64,000 nucleotides of DNA from Blastococcus sp. HT6-30 (GCF_039729015.1 NZ_CP155792.1:2318001-2382000); one strand, 5' to 3'. Shown: positions 7,680-14,897, numbered from the stretch's first letter. Made by a program: numbers and translations. Notes: generated from the sequence alone by a model not told the origin.

Positions 7680-7831
7680 CCACTGCGGGGTCGCGGGGTT
7701 GGAACCCCGCAGTGGGGGCGGCCGGGGCCGAGAGCGCTCGACAAACGCCCAGTTCGAAGAAGAAGAAGTTGGATTCGATAAGGGACGTGGTGGGGCCACT
7801 GCGGGGTTGCGACCCCGCGACCCCGCAGTGG
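7680..7831. repeat. Two 36-bp palindromic units in opposite orientation
   Basis: Each unit has arms CCACTGCGGGGT and ACCCCGCAGTGG with a 12-base centre (7680-7715 and 7796-7831). The arms are identical in both units. The centre of the second is, read on the other strand, almost the centre of the first (10 of 12 bases), so the two units are inverted copies. Between them are 80 bases that include a purine-rich GAAGAAGAAG stretch. The right unit lies four bases after the prim-pol/helicase stop codon. Candidate roles are replication origin, transcription terminator or REPIN-like element. Confidence 0.85.
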
Positions 7832-7834
7832 CGC

Positions 7835-10081
7835 TCACGCCGCCTTCTCCCGCAGACGGATGCCCTGCTGCCCCCGCGACTCGTACTCCTCGACCTCGAC
7901 CTGCGAGGCCAGGCGCAGGACCTCGATGGCGTCGTCCATGTGCTGGCGGAGGGCGTGCGTCCCCGGCCGGGCCTGGTGCTTGGTGACCCACTTGCCGCCC
8001 GCCTCCCGGACCTTCTTGAGGACCTGCTGGGCGGCACGCTTGACCTGGTCCTCCTCGGCCGCGTCCTGCGCCCTCGACTGCGCGATGGCAGCCCCGGCGG
8101 TGCGCCGCTGCCCCTCGGCCGCGAGCACCGCCTTGCACTCCCCCTGGAGGGCCAGGGACGCGTCGACGATCTGCCCGGCCAGCGCCCACCACTCGTCGCG
8201 GATGAACGTCTCGCCGTGCAGCAGCGCGAGCGCCGCGCCCACCTTGAGCCGGAGCAGGACCAGGTGGCCGTCCAGCTCCCGACCCCCGCCGCGCTGCTGT
8301 GCCAGCCGGGTCGACCTCACGACCGCCTTGACGTGGTCGGGGTAGTCGAGGAAGCCGTCCACCTCCGGCGGGGACCACTTGAGCTCGCCCGGCCACTCGA
8401 CCTCGGCGTCGGGGATGGTGGGGTCCGTCGCCCGCACCCACACGAAGCGCTGCGGGGTGCCCGCGTCGCTGTCCTCCAGCAGCGCGGCCGACCGTGTCGG
8501 CTGCACCCCCGCGAACAGGACGAGCCGGTAGCTCCTGGCCGGGACGTTCCGTCGGCGCTCGATGTCGGCGTTCTCAGTCCCGAGCTGCCCGCCCGTGAGC
8601 GCCGACCGGATGGTCGGCCCCAGCGTGGCCCCCGACCGCTGCCCGAGCGCACCGAGCTGGTCGACCTCGTCCACCACCACCAGCCGCCTGGGGTCGTGGA
8701 CGAGCACCATCTCCTTGGTCTCCTTGTCCCGGCGCAGGAACGTCTGCACCAGGCCCTCGCCCGAGCCGATCTGCTTCTCGCACCGCGCCTGGTTGGCGCC
8801 CAGCAGCTCGCGGGACACGTCGAGCAGGGCCGACTTACCGGAGCCCGACCCGCCCACGACCGCGACGCCCAGGTTCAGCGACGCCGCCGAGCCGACGGTC
8901 GGCGGCAGGTAGACGTCAGGCGGGACGTCCAGCAGGACCCGCCCCAGCACGTAGGCCAGCAGCGCGGGAGCGCTGACGAGGCGGGAGTGCGCGGCCTTCC
9001 GGATGTGCTCCAGCACCGACGTCGACCACACGTCGGCGATCGGCTCAGCGAAGTCGTCGGCCGGGGTCGGCGGAGGCGCGAAGCCGCCACCCTTCACGGT
9101 GTCCCGGGCAGCAGCCCACTTGGCGTCGAGCTCGTCGTCGCCCCAGCCCTCGTCGCGGCGCGAATGCTCCAGGTAGTCGGCCTCCGCCTGCTCCAGCGTG
9201 TATCCGGTCCAGTTGGAGTTGGCGTAGCGCTGGAGCATGCAGGCAGCCCGGTGGTGCGCGTCGTCCCAGTGGTCGCCGTCGGACCACACCGCAGGCAGGC
9301 TGTCCAGCTGTTCGAGCGCCCGTCGCACCCCGTCCTGGGCCATCGGGTGGACACCCTCCTCGATGGGGCGGAGAGGGCTCTCGTCCACGTACTCCTCGTG
9401 CACGGCGTTGCTCGCCCCGACTGCCTCCAGTACCGCCACCAGCGCAGGGTCCGGCTGGGCGACGAGGAGGCAGGTGTCGATGTCCCACGGCTCCTCCTCG
9501 ACGTACACGCCGCCGGGGTACTTCGGCCGGGTGGACCCGGGCAGGTAGCCGAGCAGGCGTCCCGTCCCGTCGGCCCGGCCACCCACGTAGTCGCCGATGT
9601 GCCGACCGTCCGGTGCGTTGAACGGGCTCACCTTGGCGAAGCCGGACGAGGGCACGACGTAGTGCTCGCCGCCCGAGGGCGTGCGGGTCTTGCCGTAGCT
9701 CGTGAATGCCGGCAGATGGGCGACCGAGCCGCCCGCCTTGGTGTCCACGTCGACCAGGTCGAGGCCGTGGCCGCTGACCATGGCGAGGGTGTCGACGCCC
9801 GGCCGGAACCCCGACAGGTCGCACTGCTCGGCCGTGAGCCTCGGCCAGCCCTTCGGCTGGTGGAGCTCCACCGTGCCCTTGGTGTGGCCCTTCCAGGAGC
9901 ACCCGCCCGGCTTGCCGAACCCCGGGCAGGGGGTGCACACGACGACGGGGATGCCCGCCGCGAGCAGGCGCTCACCCAGGGCCAGCGGGGTATCGTCGAG
10001 CACGGTTTCTCCTACTTGGCGGTGGCTGGGACCTGAGGCGGGCTCTGCTTGGGTGGCGGAGCCCGCCTTGCTGTCACTCAT
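7835..10081 (-). CDS. Bifunctional DNA primase/polymerase-helicase replication protein
   Basis: This is a 748-residue protein. The N-terminal part (about 25-190) looks like a prim-pol (archaeo-eukaryotic primase superfamily) domain: DVD at 111-113 within LDLVDVDTK supplies the metal-binding acids and GGEH at 137-140 the conserved His. The C-terminal part is a P-loop ATPase/helicase with Walker A GGSGSGKS at 410-417 and Walker B LVVVDEVD at 467-474, followed by a DUF3987-like region. Such fusions replicate plasmids, satellites and integrative elements from their own origin. The ATG overlaps the stop of the upstream small gene by eight bases. The paired inverted repeats just downstream are an obvious candidate for the site it acts on. 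Confidence 0.85.
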   Translation of the reverse strand: MSDSKAGSATQAEPASGPSHRQVGETVLDDTPLALGERLLAAGIPVVVCTPCPGFGKPGGCSWKGHTKGTVELHQPKGWPRLTAEQCDLSGFRPGVDTLAMVSGHGLDLVDVDTKAGGSVAHLPAFTSYGKTRTPSGGEHYVVPSSGFAKVSPFNAPDGRHIGDYVGGRADGTGRLLGYLPGSTRPKYPGGVYVEEEPWDIDTCLLVAQPDPALVAVLEAVGASNAVHEEYVDESPLRPIEEGVHPMAQDGVRRALEQLDSLPAVWSDGDHWDDAHHRAACMLQRYANSNWTGYTLEQAEADYLEHSRRDEGWGDDELDAKWAAARDTVKGGGFAPPPTPADDFAEPIADVWSTSVLEHIRKAAHSRLVSAPALLAYVLGRVLLDVPPDVYLPPTVGSAASLNLGVAVVGGSGSGKSALLDVSRELLGANQARCEKQIGSGEGLVQTFLRRDKETKEMVLVHDPRRLVVVDEVDQLGALGQRSGATLGPTIRSALTGGQLGTENADIERRRNVPARSYRLVLFAGVQPTRSAALLEDSDAGTPQRFVWVRATDPTIPDAEVEWPGELKWSPPEVDGFLDYPDHVKAVVRSTRLAQQRGGGRELDGHLVLLRLKVGAALALLHGETFIRDEWWALAGQIVDASLALQGECKAVLAAEGQRRTAGAAIAQSRAQDAAEEDQVKRAAQQVLKKVREAGGKWVTKHQARPGTHALRQHMDDAIEVLRLASQVEVEEYESRGQQGIRLREKAA

Positions 10082-10286
10082 CGAGCACCACCAGGGCGTG
10101 GTGCAGCTGGCAGCCTCGGTACGAGACGGGGTGGATCCGGCGCAGGGCCGAGCGAGCCTCCTGCTCGGTCTCGTGGAGGACCACGGTGAAGCCGCCGCAG
10201 GCCCGCACGGTGCAGTAGCGCCCGTCGCCGTGGATGTAGCGCGCCTCCGGCCACATGGCATGGGCGAGCTCCAGGTACTTGCTCAT
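10074..10286 (-). CDS. Small element protein of unknown function
   Basis: The 70-residue product (MSKYLELAHAMWPEARYIHG...) seems to form a compact alpha/beta domain: an N-terminal helix, a YCTVRACGGFTVVLH beta hairpin, an EQEARSALRR helix and a final strand. I recognise no family. Its ATG overlaps the upstream gene's stop (ATGA) and its stop overlaps the helicase start, so it is a link in a translationally coupled early operon. Confidence 0.65.
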   Translation of the reverse strand: MSKYLELAHAMWPEARYIHGDGRYCTVRACGGFTVVLHETEQEARSALRRIHPVSYRGCQLHHALVVLDE

Positions 10287-10657
10287 CGGACGGCCTCCCA
10301 GCCGGTGTGGCCGGTCGCCCTCGCGTGGAGAGCGAGTGCTCCGGGGTTGCTAGTCATGTCGCAGCCGAGGCACCGACGCCGTATCGATGCGGACCGGCGA
10401 GCGGCCTCGGAGCGGGTCGACCCAGACCGTGGCGGGGAGGCCACGGCGGGCTGCGGCAGGGAGACCGCACGGAACGGCGGCAGGACGTCGTCCGACGGCT
10501 CGCTGTGGGCAGCGGCCAGGGCCTCCTTGAAGGCGGGCTCTGAGGCCACCCTCGCGGCGCAGGCGCGGCAGCACGGCTCGTCGATGCCGGGGGCGACCGC
10601 GACCCACACCCGAGCCCGGGAGCCGCACTGGCAGTCGTGCTCGTGCGGGGCGGTCAC
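10283..10657 (-). CDS. Small Cys/His-rich protein with zinc-finger-like C-terminus
   Basis: The 124-residue product starts at a GTG overlapping the upstream stop (GTGA). It has two Cys-rich regions. Near residues 8-33 are CQC and CCRAC. Near the end is CLGC followed by H...H, spaced like a C2H2 finger (Cys-x2-Cys, twelve residues, His-x5-His). The middle is Pro/Ser/Arg-rich and probably disordered. DNA binding is plausible given its place between integrase and replication genes, but I do not recognise a known family. Confidence 0.6.
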   Translation of the reverse strand: MTAPHEHDCQCGSRARVWVAVAPGIDEPCCRACAARVASEPAFKEALAAAHSEPSDDVLPPFRAVSLPQPAVASPPRSGSTRSEAARRSASIRRRCLGCDMTSNPGALALHARATGHTGWEAVR

Positions 10658-10968
10658 TGGGGGTCCGTCCCTGCGAAGATCAGGCAGGAGCGCCCGTCTT
10701 CCCGGTCCATCGTCACGGCCTGCGGCGGCACGGACGACCACCGGAGGAGGGCCCGCGTGTCGGGCACGACGACGATCACGCCGGGTCGGTCGGCGCACTC
10801 CTCGTCGAGGCAGATCACGATGTCGAAGCCGTCGGCCTGGCCCACGATTACGAGCTGCATGTCGTTGAGGAGCGCCAGGTCAGCGGCTGCCCGGCACGCC
10901 TCCTCCCGCCACGACAGCGGCATCTCGAGCGCCGTGGTCGTGATCGGCACCGAGGTGCAGGCGCTCAC
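10654..10968 (-). CDS. Small element protein of unknown function
   Basis: The 104-residue product starts at a GTG that overlaps the upstream stop codon (GTGA) and ends in a TGA overlapping the next start. Alternating strands are visible (MQLVIVGQ, FDIVICLDEE, GVIVVVPD, SCLIFAG) with one amphipathic helix, suggesting a small alpha/beta fold. No recognisable catalytic motif or family. Confidence 0.62.
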   Translation of the reverse strand: MSACTSVPITTTALEMPLSWREEACRAAADLALLNDMQLVIVGQADGFDIVICLDEECADRPGVIVVVPDTRALLRWSSVPPQAVTMDREDGRSCLIFAGTDPQ

Positions 10969-11168
10969 TTGAGGAGCTCGATCAGTGCGGACCGCTGCTC
11001 GGCGGTCATGGCCGGGACGGCGGCGAGAGCTTCCTTGACGGAGCGCTCGACCTTGGCGAAGGTCAGGTTCCGGCGGGCCTCGGTGATGGCCTCACGGTCG
11101 AGGACGGGCCGGTTGTGCAGCCCCGCCAGCCGGTTGCGGGCGAGCATGATCGGGTCGGTTGTGGCCAC
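10965..11168 (-). CDS. Small helical element protein, first gene of the early operon
   Basis: A GTG at 11168 is preceded by GGAG at good spacing and gives a 67-residue, entirely helical protein (LARNRLAGLHNRP, REAITEARRNLTFAKVERSVKEALAAV, TAEQRSALIELLK). A second in-frame GTG at 11201 would add 11 residues but lacks a ribosome-binding site. It is the first gene of the leftward operon and could be an excisionase-like or regulatory protein from its place and size, but no helix-turn-helix is evident. Confidence 0.55.
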   Translation of the reverse strand: MATTDPIMLARNRLAGLHNRPVLDREAITEARRNLTFAKVERSVKEALAAVPAMTAEQRSALIELLK

Positions 11169-11291
11169 AGGGCGCTCCAGGGGTTCGGAGTGAACCGGCA
11201 CCCGGCCCGGTTGGACCGTTGCCGTTCAGACCCCTGTGGCCTACGACGAAGAACGTAGCCCATAGGACGCCGTTTGGCCCGTGACCAGGAA
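11169..11291 (-). promoter_or_regulatory. Spacer between integrase and early operon with small dyad
   Basis: CTACG (11241-11245) and CGTAG (11254-11258) form an inverted repeat, flanked by partly complementary GGC/GCC. This is the only gap where a promoter for the leftward early operon could sit. I cannot assign -35 and -10 boxes with confidence. Confidence 0.35.
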
Positions 11292-12767
11292 CTACACGCC
11301 TTCCCGCCACACCGGGTCGAGCCGGGAGGAGTCGAACCGGTTGCCGGGACGGGTCGCCTTGTGGACGTAGACGGCCCGCAGAGCCCGCTCAGCAGCCGCT
11401 CGACGCCGGTCCACGTCCAGGGCCCCCCAGGTGTCAGCGTCCAGCACCTCGGGACGGGAGAGGGCCGTCTCGGCCAGCAGGGCGTCGCGCTCGGCCACCA
11501 CCGGCACGAGCGACTCCTCCAGCTTGGCGACGTTGCCGAACGCCGTCGCGGCCGAGATGCCCTTGTTGCGGTAGACGGCCATGACGTCCTCGACCATGGC
11601 GTTCACGTCGTCGATCCGGGTGTTCAGCTCCACGAGCCGGGCGTCGGGGCCAGCCGTGGAGGGCGCGTCCTGTGCCGACACGAGCTCGCTCCGCTCCACG
11701 ACGCGCTCGGCCACCCAGGCGTCCACGCCCTTGCCGCTCGCGCTGTTGGAGCACTTCGGGGTGTCGCAGCGGTAGAAGTGGCTCTCCCCCACCTTGTTGC
11801 CGTACATGACGCCGTTGCACGCCGCACAGCGGAGCAGGCCCGTCATCAGGTAGCGCCGGGCGTTCCTGCGCGGCACGACGGCCCTGGAGTCTGGCTTGCT
11901 CGCCAGCGCCTCCACCAGCGCCAGGTGCGTGGCGTGGTCGATGATCGGCTCCCACTTGCCCCGAACCGGCTGCCCCTGCTTGTCCAGCGCCACCGGCGGC
12001 ACCTTCGACCACTCCGACCCGCCCACGCGGTGGATGCGCCACCCGGCCAGTCGTGGCGAGCGGAGCAGCTGGAGCAGCACGCCGCCGGTCCACGTGCCCC
12101 CGGTCACGGTCGGCACGCCTGCCTCGTTCCACCGCTTGACGATGGTGGCTAGCCGCGTCCCGGCCAGCACGTCGGCGGCTGCCTGCCGCAGCAGTCCCGC
12201 CTCGTACTCGTTGAGGGTGACCTTGTCGGCCTGCCAGCCGAACGGACGCCGCCCACCCACCGCCTTGCCCTTCTGGGCGTTCTCCAGGTGGGCGCGGCGC
12301 ACACGCCGGGCGGTGTCGGCGCTGGCCTTGTTCGCCATGATGACGTGCAGCCGGGCCGACGTGCGCCCGGTGCCGGTCGTCAGGTCGATTTCGCTCGCCG
12401 TGGCGCTGAGGACGGTCTTGCCGTAGTGCTCCACCACCTCGATGGCGTCCTCCAGGTCCCGAGGTTCGCGGGCCAGCCGGTCGAGGTCGTACACGACGAG
12501 CCCGTCGGCCTTGCCCTCGCGCAGCCGCTGGAGCGCCGCGTGCCACACCGGCCGGATCACCCGGTAGCCCATGTAGGTGTTGCCGCTCGCGTCAGTGACT
12601 GGCACCTTGCGCTTCTTGAAGGCCGAGGTGTCGTTCTCGACGTGCTCGACGCCGAGGGTGGCCCCGCGAGCCTCGACCACCTCGCGGGTATCGGCCGCCT
12701 GCCGCGTCACGCCTCGGCGCTGGTCGTTCGGGTCCTCGGAGATGCGGCTGTACGTGTCCAAGATCAT
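11292..12767 (-). CDS. int: Large serine recombinase (integrase)
   Basis: This is a 491-residue recombinase. The resolvase domain starts at once with TYSRISED, where Arg8 and Ser10 match the R-x-S motif carrying the nucleophilic serine. DLDRLAR (94-100) is the conserved active-site Arg segment. A recombinase domain spans about 165-300. The zinc-ribbon domain has Cys314, Cys317, Cys334 and Cys339, and a coiled-coil region follows (about 365-430). Length and order match phage integrases of the phiC31/Bxb1 class. The gene starts 41 bases from the attR core and reads away from it, the usual place for such an integrase. It should catalyse attP x attB integration without host factors, with a separate directionality factor needed for excision. 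Confidence 0.95.
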   Translation of the reverse strand: MILDTYSRISEDPNDQRRGVTRQAADTREVVEARGATLGVEHVENDTSAFKKRKVPVTDASGNTYMGYRVIRPVWHAALQRLREGKADGLVVYDLDRLAREPRDLEDAIEVVEHYGKTVLSATASEIDLTTGTGRTSARLHVIMANKASADTARRVRRAHLENAQKGKAVGGRRPFGWQADKVTLNEYEAGLLRQAAADVLAGTRLATIVKRWNEAGVPTVTGGTWTGGVLLQLLRSPRLAGWRIHRVGGSEWSKVPPVALDKQGQPVRGKWEPIIDHATHLALVEALASKPDSRAVVPRRNARRYLMTGLLRCAACNGVMYGNKVGESHFYRCDTPKCSNSASGKGVDAWVAERVVERSELVSAQDAPSTAGPDARLVELNTRIDDVNAMVEDVMAVYRNKGISAATAFGNVAKLEESLVPVVAERDALLAETALSRPEVLDADTWGALDVDRRRAAAERALRAVYVHKATRPGNRFDSSRLDPVWREGV

Positions 12768-12797
12768 GCGGTCGTACCCTACGCCCTTACCCCATGG

Positions 12798-12857
12798 TTA
12801 GGCGCTTTGCTGGTCCAGCAGCATGCCGATGAGCAGGGCGACGCGGAGGTTCGGCAC
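12798..12857 (-). pseudogene. 5' end of the HhH-GPD gene, right junction of the element (copy 1)
   Basis: GTG at 12857 begins a 19-codon frame reading VPNLRVALLIGMLLDQQ, then two element-derived codons and a stop. LLIGMLLDQQ is the conserved start of the HhH-GPD family. Joined across the core to 3886 it restores the frame exactly. Compared with copy 2 at 14040-14156 it lacks about 15 codons after VPxxR. Upstream DNA (about 35 bases before the GTG) also resembles that of copy 2. Confidence 0.75.
12808..12815. other. attR core (TGCTGGTC)
   Basis: Partner of the core at 3879-3886. Element DNA lies on the integrase side, and the 5' end of the HhH-GPD gene on the other. Confidence 0.75.
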
Positions 12858-13155
12858 ACCGAGATGGTGCCGTAGCGATCCCGTCGCAACCGCCACCGAG
12901 CACCGCGGGCCGTATGGTCCCGCCAGTGGACGATGCGCCTGCCAGAGACCTCGTTCACGGCCTTGCGAACGAGCGCTGACTCTCGGCTTCGCTACCCCGG
13001 CAACCACCACGCCGTCCGCCTCCTGGGCGCCGGGTGCCACTTCCCGACATGCATGACGAGCCGGCGCGCGGTAGCGTCGAAACTGTAGTTGAGCGCTCAA
13101 TGAGACGCACCGACTGCGGCCGCCATGTCCGAACCCACGCGCTACAGGGAGAACC
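12858..13155. other. Intergenic region outside the element, upstream of wrbA
   Basis: No coding region is convincing here. The first 40 bases resemble the promoter region of the second HhH-GPD 5' copy. A 12-bp perfect palindrome TTGAGCGCTCAA lies at 13089-13100, 55 bases before the wrbA start, and may be an operator for a dimeric repressor. Confidence 0.5.
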
Positions 13156-13758
13156 GTGCCCAACATCGCTGTCGTCTACTACTCGTCGACCGGGAACGTC
13201 CACCAGCTCGCCGCCGCTGTTGCTGACGGCGCCCGTGAATCCGGGGCCGAGGTCCGCCTGCGCCGAGTCCCCGAGCTGGCTCCCGCGGAGGCCATCGACT
13301 CCAACCCGCTCTGGCGCGCCCACGTGGACACCACCGCCGATCAGGTCGAGGTGGCCACGCCGGCGGACCTGGAGTGGGCCGACGGCTACGCCTTGGGCAC
13401 GCCGACCCGATTCGGCACTCCCGCAGCCCAGATGAAGCAGTTCATCGACACCCTCGGTGGGCTCTGGTTCACCGGGAAGCTGGCCAACAAGGGCGCCACC
13501 GCCTTCACCAGCGCGCAGAACGTCCACGGCGGCCAGGAGTCGACGATCCTGACACTGTTCAACGTGTTCTCGCACTTCGGGGCGGTCATCGTGCCGCCCG
13601 GCTACACCGACCCCGTGCTGTTCGCGGCCGGTGGGAACCCCTACGGCATCTCCAACGCCTCGGGCGGCCAGGCGGCGACCGCCAACGAGGCCGAGCTGGC
13701 CGCGGCCCGCTACCAGGGCCGCCGCCTCACCGAGGTGACCGCCAAGCTCGTCGCCTGA
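13156..13758 (+). CDS. wrbA: WrbA-type NAD(P)H:quinone oxidoreductase
   Basis: This 200-residue flavodoxin-fold protein has the FMN phosphate loop YYSSTGNVHQLA at residues 8-19, the GTPTRFGTPAAQMKQFID segment, and LWFTGKLANKGATAFTSAQNVHGGQE, which matches the WrbA family (type IV NADH:quinone oxidoreductases). It should reduce quinones by two electrons, avoiding semiquinone radicals. The start GTG follows AGGGAG. A palindrome lies upstream and a hairpin terminator ten bases after the stop. It sits between two broken 5' copies of the HhH-GPD gene, so it may be cargo of an older integrated element. Confidence 0.92.
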   Translation: MPNIAVVYYSSTGNVHQLAAAVADGARESGAEVRLRRVPELAPAEAIDSNPLWRAHVDTTADQVEVATPADLEWADGYALGTPTRFGTPAAQMKQFIDTLGGLWFTGKLANKGATAFTSAQNVHGGQESTILTLFNVFSHFGAVIVPPGYTDPVLFAAGGNPYGISNASGGQAATANEAELAAARYQGRRLTEVTAKLVA

Positions 13759-13768
13759 CATGGATCAC

Positions 13769-13806
13769 GGTTCCTGGGGCTGCTCCGCGGACTCGCCCCA
13801 GGAACC
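13769..13806 (+). terminator. wrbA terminator hairpin
   Basis: A 12-bp perfect stem (GGTTCCTGGGGC with its complement) and 14-base loop start ten bases after the wrbA stop. Confidence 0.75.
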
Positions 13807-14039
13807 GACCAGATCCGCAATCCCGGCGCTACCGCCGCAAGGTCGCCAGCGCCTCCCCCGCCCATACGGCACGGAGCAGGAACTGCACCCTGTGACGGGT
13901 CACCGGGCGCGTCGGCTGCCGCCCTTCCGGGGGCCACGCGGGTAGCGAGTGACTCTCGCGGACGCGGCCGCTCCGCGCGGGAAGTCGCGGTCAGAACCGG
14001 CCCCTCTCGTCGCGGCTGGTCGAACTGCAGTCGACTTCT

Positions 14040-14156
14040 TCAGCTGTTTCGTCGACGCATGCGCTGGTCGAGCAGCATCCCGATCAGCAGCGCCAGCGGG
14101 TCACGGGAGAGCAGGTCGTCGGCGGCGTCGTCCTGGGCGGTGCGGATCGTGGGCAC
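14040..14156 (-). pseudogene. 5' end of the HhH-GPD gene, second broken copy
   Basis: GTG at 14156 opens a 38-codon frame beginning VPTIRTAQDDAADDLL and continuing SRDPLALLIGMLLDQ. This is a full-length-looking start of the same HhH-GPD family as the pieces at 3380-3886 and 12798-12857. It then runs into unrelated RMRRRNS and a stop. The break is at the same Asp-Gln codons as the attR junction, and GCTGGTCG at 14062-14069 matches eight bases at the attL core region. I infer an older insertion at the same attB. Confidence 0.7.
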
Positions 14157-14239
14157 GCGACGATGGTGCCGCACAGCGGTCCGGCCGCGACCATCCGCCG
14201 CGGAGCTCTCGTTCCGGCAGGCCGGGCACCTCGGCAGCG

Positions 14240-14752
14240 CTACAGGCGGTCGAAGGCGGGGGCGTAGTGGAACTGGCCCGCGACGTCGTCGGTCCAGGCG
14301 GTCAGCCGGCGGATCTGGAAGTGCGCGCCCCATCCCGGGTCGGGAGGACGGACGCCTACCTGGTGGGCCGGCAGGAACCCGAAGCGTCCGTAGTAGCCCA
14401 CGTCGCCGAGCAGGGCCACGCACGGCTCGACCAGCGCGTCCGCGGCGGCGAGCACCCCGTGCATCAGGGCCTGTCCGACGCCGCGTCGCTGCCGGGCGGG
14501 CACGACGCCCAGGGGTCCGAGGCCCAGCGCAGGACGGCCCTCGATGTCTCCTCTGCTGCAGACGACGTGGCCCACCACCTCGCCGCCGAGCTCGGCGACC
14601 AGCGAGAGGCCGGGAACGACATCGCCGTCCTCGCGGAGAGCGTCCACGAGGCGTGCCTCTCCCGGAACGTCACCGCTGAGCAGCGCGAAGGCCGCAGCAT
14701 GGACGGCACGCACCGCCTCGCGGTCCCGGGCCAACTCGCGACGCAGGATCAC
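14240..14752 (-). CDS. GNAT family N-acetyltransferase (YhbS-like)
   Basis: The 170-residue protein has the GNAT order: N-terminal ILRRELARDREAVRAVHAAAF, a VAELGGEVVGHVVCSRG strand pair, and LGPLGVVPARQRRGVGQALMHGVL near residues 78-100, where R-x-x-G-x-G (RRGVGQA) forms the acetyl-CoA pyrophosphate loop. The GDVGYYGRFGFLPAHQVGVRPPDP segment is typical of YhbS-like acetyltransferases. Substrate is unknown. It stands alone between repeat copy 2 and a region of gene remnants. Confidence 0.85.
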   Translation of the reverse strand: MILRRELARDREAVRAVHAAAFALLSGDVPGEARLVDALREDGDVVPGLSLVAELGGEVVGHVVCSRGDIEGRPALGLGPLGVVPARQRRGVGQALMHGVLAAADALVEPCVALLGDVGYYGRFGFLPAHQVGVRPPDPGWGAHFQIRRLTAWTDDVAGQFHYAPAFDRL

Positions 14753-14897
14753 CGGGCCATCGTCATCCCGGGACCGACCGAGAACAATCGATTTGCCCCG
14801 TGCCTTTCGATCCGCCTCGTGCCATCCCCGGGAGATGGCCCGTGCGCCGGCCGACGATGACCAGCGGCGGCGTCAGTTGCTGCGCTGCGCGGGTCGG

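Larger units (their letters stand above)
3879..12815. mobile_element. Integrated phage-satellite-like element with serine integrase and capsid gene
   Basis: The element is about 8.9 kb and interrupts an HhH-GPD gene. Gene order from the right end leftward on the minus strand is: serine integrase, four small overlapping genes, prim-pol/helicase, zinc-ribbon protein, HNH nuclease, scaffold-like protein, major capsid protein. Two plus-strand genes of unknown function lie at the left end. Joining the arms that flank the two cores gives an imperfect palindromic attP: arms beginning TGGCTAGCGGC and TGGTTAGGCGC lie on opposite sides of the core, as expected for this recombinase class. I see no portal, large terminase, tail, lysin, holin or phage repressor, so it is either a satellite that borrows functions from a helper phage or a decayed prophage. 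Confidence 0.8.

Noticed and set aside
7680..7831. tRNA gene or CRISPR-like array
   Set aside because: GGGGTT...AACCCC looks like a T-arm but there is no cloverleaf, anticodon arm or CCA-like acceptor. There are only two units, inverted rather than direct, so not CRISPR.
6695..10036. 1113-codon open frame on the plus strand across the element
   Set aside because: Antisense to the helicase, HNH and zinc-ribbon genes, without ribosome-binding site or motif.
14062..14069. attR of the present element placed at copy 2 (GCTGGTCG) instead of 12808-12815
   Set aside because: The integrase is beside 12808, the rebuilt attP arms are symmetric only with that choice, and copy 1 restores the frame. I keep 14062-14069 as an older junction.
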